This document shows, piece by piece, positions 62,232 through 64,000 of a DNA stretch of 64,000 bases (position 1 is the stretch's first letter; every line of letters begins with the position of its first letter). The stretch spans positions 930,001-994,000 of the forward strand of contig JAEUHY010000015.1 in the NCBI GenBank assembly GCA_016795325.1, written 5' to 3'. The DNA comes from Planctomycetota bacterium (lineage in GTDB: Bacteria > Planctomycetota > UBA1135 > GCA-002686595). The notes under the pieces are model-generated. The model did not search any database. It was given only the letters and a program-made list of their open reading frames with translations, and had not been told where the DNA came from. Both the position numbers and the translations under genes were made by a program.

Positions 62232-62621
62232 CTACTTCTGCGCGTTCAGGCGGCGGATCAGGCGCTCGGAGATGATCTCGGCGAACTCGCCGTCGTTGAC
62301 GGTCGCCATGTAGTTCTTCGCCGAGACCGTCATCGTCGACTGGTCGACGTCGAAGGCCTGGACCTCGACGCGCACGACGCGGCCGTCGAGCTTGGCCGAC
62401 GCGATGCGGGTCTGGTCGTCGAACTCGATCAACTCCGGGCTCTCCTTGGCCAGGAAGTCCTTGACCGTGTTCCACACCACGCGCGCATCCTGGTTGAGGT
62501 GGCTGCGGTGGGTGCGGTTGTCCATCATCTCGCTCGAGAGCACGACGCCGCCGACGGCGCCGGCCACGAGGCAACTAGAGAGCGGAAGAGCCAGGAGAGC
62601 GATCAAAAGAGCGTTACGCAT
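62232..62621 (-). CDS. DUF3568-like small lipoprotein
   Basis: 129 residues. The signal ends ALPLSSC (Cys17), and a Gly/Ala stretch (LVAGAVGGVVLSSEMMD) follows. The rest, VVWNTVKDFLAKES and RIASAKLDGRVVRVEVQAFD, then ISERLIRRLNAQK, fits small DUF3568-type envelope lipoproteins. Its role is unknown. It reads toward fur and ends at the strong terminator above. Start of translation is 75 bases from the end of the divergently placed purQ unit (same strand). Confidence 0.7.
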   Translation of the reverse strand: MRNALLIALLALPLSSCLVAGAVGGVVLSSEMMDNRTHRSHLNQDARVVWNTVKDFLAKESPELIEFDDQTRIASAKLDGRVVRVEVQAFDVDQSTMTVSAKNYMATVNDGEFAEIISERLIRRLNAQK

Positions 62622-62696
62622 GGAAGTCCTCGGGGAGTGGTTGAGCTTGCGACCCCTCGCAAGCGCGGGGCGATGGAAGCTGAGAAAGGCGCAGCC

Positions 62697-63479
62697 TCAG
62701 GCGTTGACAGCGCCTGCGGCTGCGACGAGACGGCGGTAGAACTCGAGCCCCTCGCCGTTCGGACGAGGCGCCGTGCGAGTCCACCGTGGATGGTGCCAAG
62801 GCGTGACGTTGCGTTCGGGGTGCGGCATCAATCCGAAGACGCGCCCGCTCGGGTCGCACAGGCCGGCGATCGCCGCTGTCGAGCCGTTGGGCAGTTCGGG
62901 ATACGAGGCCGACGCTCCCTCGCGGGTCACGTAGCGCAGTGCGATCTGACCGCGTTCTTCGAGGCGCTTCAAGGTCGCCTCATCCTTGAACATCAACCGG
63001 CCCTCGCCGTGGGCGACGGGAGTCGGCCACAGCACGCCGGCGTCGAGCCAGCGGCAGGCGCTGCGTTCGTTGCGCAACGTGACCCAGCGGCACTCGTAGT
63101 GGCCTGAGACGTTCGCGGTGAGCGCGATGGTGCGGTCCGAGGGCCGCGCGGAGACGCCCTCGAGCAGTCCGGTGTCGACGAGCACCTGGAAACCGTTGCA
63201 CACGCCGAGCACGTAGCCGCCGCGAGCGACGAAGCCCGCCAGCGCCGCGCCGAGGAACGTGCGCAGTTCGAATCCGAGCACACGGCCCGCGGCGATGTCG
63301 TCGCCGTAGCTGAAGCCGCCGGGGAACACGAGCAGCGAGTACTCGTCGAGTCGCGAGGGGGCCGAGATCACCTGCTGGAGGTGCAAGAGGTCGGCCACGG
63401 CGCCGGCCTGCTCCAGCGCGAGCAGCGTCTCGCGCTCGCAGTTCACTCCGGCCGCCCGCAGCACCAATGCGCGTGTCAT
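62697..63479 (-). CDS. purQ: Phosphoribosylformylglycinamidine synthase, glutaminase subunit
   Basis: 260 residues. PurQ releases ammonia from glutamine for PurL in the fourth step of purine synthesis. It begins MTRALVLRAAGVNCERETLL, with VFPGGFSYGDDIAAGRVLG and the nucleophile in GYVLGVCNGFQVLVD (C of VCNG). The catalytic His-Glu region is near GLMPHPERNVTPW, toward the C-terminus. Its ATG overlaps the purL TGA by ATGA, so the two are translationally coupled. Confidence 0.96.
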   Translation of the reverse strand: MTRALVLRAAGVNCERETLLALEQAGAVADLLHLQQVISAPSRLDEYSLLVFPGGFSYGDDIAAGRVLGFELRTFLGAALAGFVARGGYVLGVCNGFQVLVDTGLLEGVSARPSDRTIALTANVSGHYECRWVTLRNERSACRWLDAGVLWPTPVAHGEGRLMFKDEATLKRLEERGQIALRYVTREGASASYPELPNGSTAAIAGLCDPSGRVFGLMPHPERNVTPWHHPRWTRTAPRPNGEGLEFYRRLVAAAGAVNA

Positions 63480-64000
63480 CCCTTGAATCCTCCCTGGTGG
63501 GCGGCGCGCAACGCTTGCAGCTGCGCGTCGACAAGCGTGACTGCGCCGCGCGTGATGGTGAGTCGACTGGCGGAGTTGACTGCGCCGATGCGCGCCCAGT
63601 CCAGCCCGGCGAGCGTGCGCTCGAATTCCGCGGCGGATTCCGGGGCCACCTCCACGAGGAAACGTGTGCACGACTCCGAAAACAGCGCGAGCGCGTCGCG
63701 ATCGTTGCGCGCGGCGTCGAAGGCGCCGAGCGGAAGCGAAGTCACGTCGAGTGCGGCGCCCAACTCGCCGGCGAAGGCCATCTCCGCCGCCGCCACCGCC
63801 AGACCGCCTTCCGAAAGATCGTGGCAGGCCCGCACGAGTCCGCGTGCGATCGCAGCGTGCAGTCCGCGCAACGTGCGCGGCGCGAGCGCCAGGTCCGGAC
63901 GCGGTGCGCGCCCGCCGCTCAGGCCCAGCTGCGCGAAGTATTGCGACCCGCCGAACTCCGCGTGCGTCATGCCGAGCACGTACACGAAGTCACCGGCGCG
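63476..64000 (-). CDS. purL: Phosphoribosylformylglycinamidine synthase, synthetase subunit, C-terminal part
   Basis: The 3' end of purL, entering from the right edge, so the start is outside the window. Visible PurL motifs are AGDFVYVLGMTHAEFGGSQY, ACHDLSEGGLAVAAAEMAF and LALFSESCTRFLVEV. The reading frame is open to base 64000. It is followed by purQ with ATGA overlap. Confidence 0.95.
   Translation of the reverse strand, partial: RAGDFVYVLGMTHAEFGGSQYFAQLGLSGGRAPRPDLALAPRTLRGLHAAIARGLVRACHDLSEGGLAVAAAEMAFAGELGAALDVTSLPLGAFDAARNDRDALALFSESCTRFLVEVAPESAAEFERTLAGLDWARIGAVNSASRLTITRGAVTLVDAQLQALRAAHQGGFKG

Overview
The window is 64 kb of very GC-rich chromosomal DNA from a Gram-negative bacterium. 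Genes are dense, GTG and TTG starts are common, and neighbours often overlap by a few bases. Many products are predicted lipoproteins or secreted repeat proteins, and there is a secretin, a DUF481 outer-membrane barrel and a complete rod-shape cluster. A planctomycete is plausible: there is a bacterial microcompartment (BMC) locus, an FG-GAP/UnbV protein, a beta-helix protein with a planctomycete-like C-terminus, and outsized multidomain sensors. This is inference, and a myxobacterial or related lineage cannot be excluded from the sequence alone. I saw no insertion sequence, phage, integrase or CRISPR array.

Layout. 1-7309 is the cell-elongation cluster mreB (3' end only), mreC, mreD, PBP2, rodA and a TPR lipoprotein; MreC and PBP2 are unusually enlarged. 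7455-14443 is a ten-gene BMC operon: two hexamer proteins (BMC-H), a CoA-acylating aldehyde dehydrogenase, two tandem-domain trimer proteins (BMC-T), two vertex pentamers (BMC-P), a small Cys-cluster protein, an ACT-domain protein and a DUF711/UPF0210 protein. No known signature enzyme, alcohol dehydrogenase or phosphotransacylase is encoded. 14450-24418 holds an HD-GYP response regulator, an MFS transporter, a P-loop NTPase, a DUF481 barrel and three minus-strand genes (DUF6687-like and two TPR proteins). 24854-31780 has two lipoproteins followed by rpsO and pnp.

32682-46406 holds a GT-C type membrane protein, a chlorite-dismutase-like protein, a secreted beta-helix protein, a 1620-residue membrane-bound sigma-54 activator, a small secreted Cys protein, and a secretin plus GspK pair. 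46414-54850 holds an orphan HyuB and then the housekeeping run purA, uppS, cdsA, phoH, ybeY and a Sel1 lipoprotein. The rest, to 64000, has a response regulator beside a large UnbV/thioredoxin/TPR lipoprotein, tRNA-Arg and tRNA-Pro, purD, a glycosyltransferase, a Fur-family regulator, a small lipoprotein, purQ and the 3' part of purL.

The most interesting system is the BMC. Its cargo logic appears to centre on an aldehyde dehydrogenase with a Cys-rich C-terminal tail, two proteins sharing a ~45-residue N-terminal module, and DUF711 as the candidate aldehyde-producing enzyme. Second is the sigma-54 activator, which combines a CBM9-like sensor, a GAF domain, a degenerate GGDEF domain and an AAA+ GAFTGA domain in one membrane protein. 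A 150-bp intergenic repeat occurs in two copies 18 kb apart.
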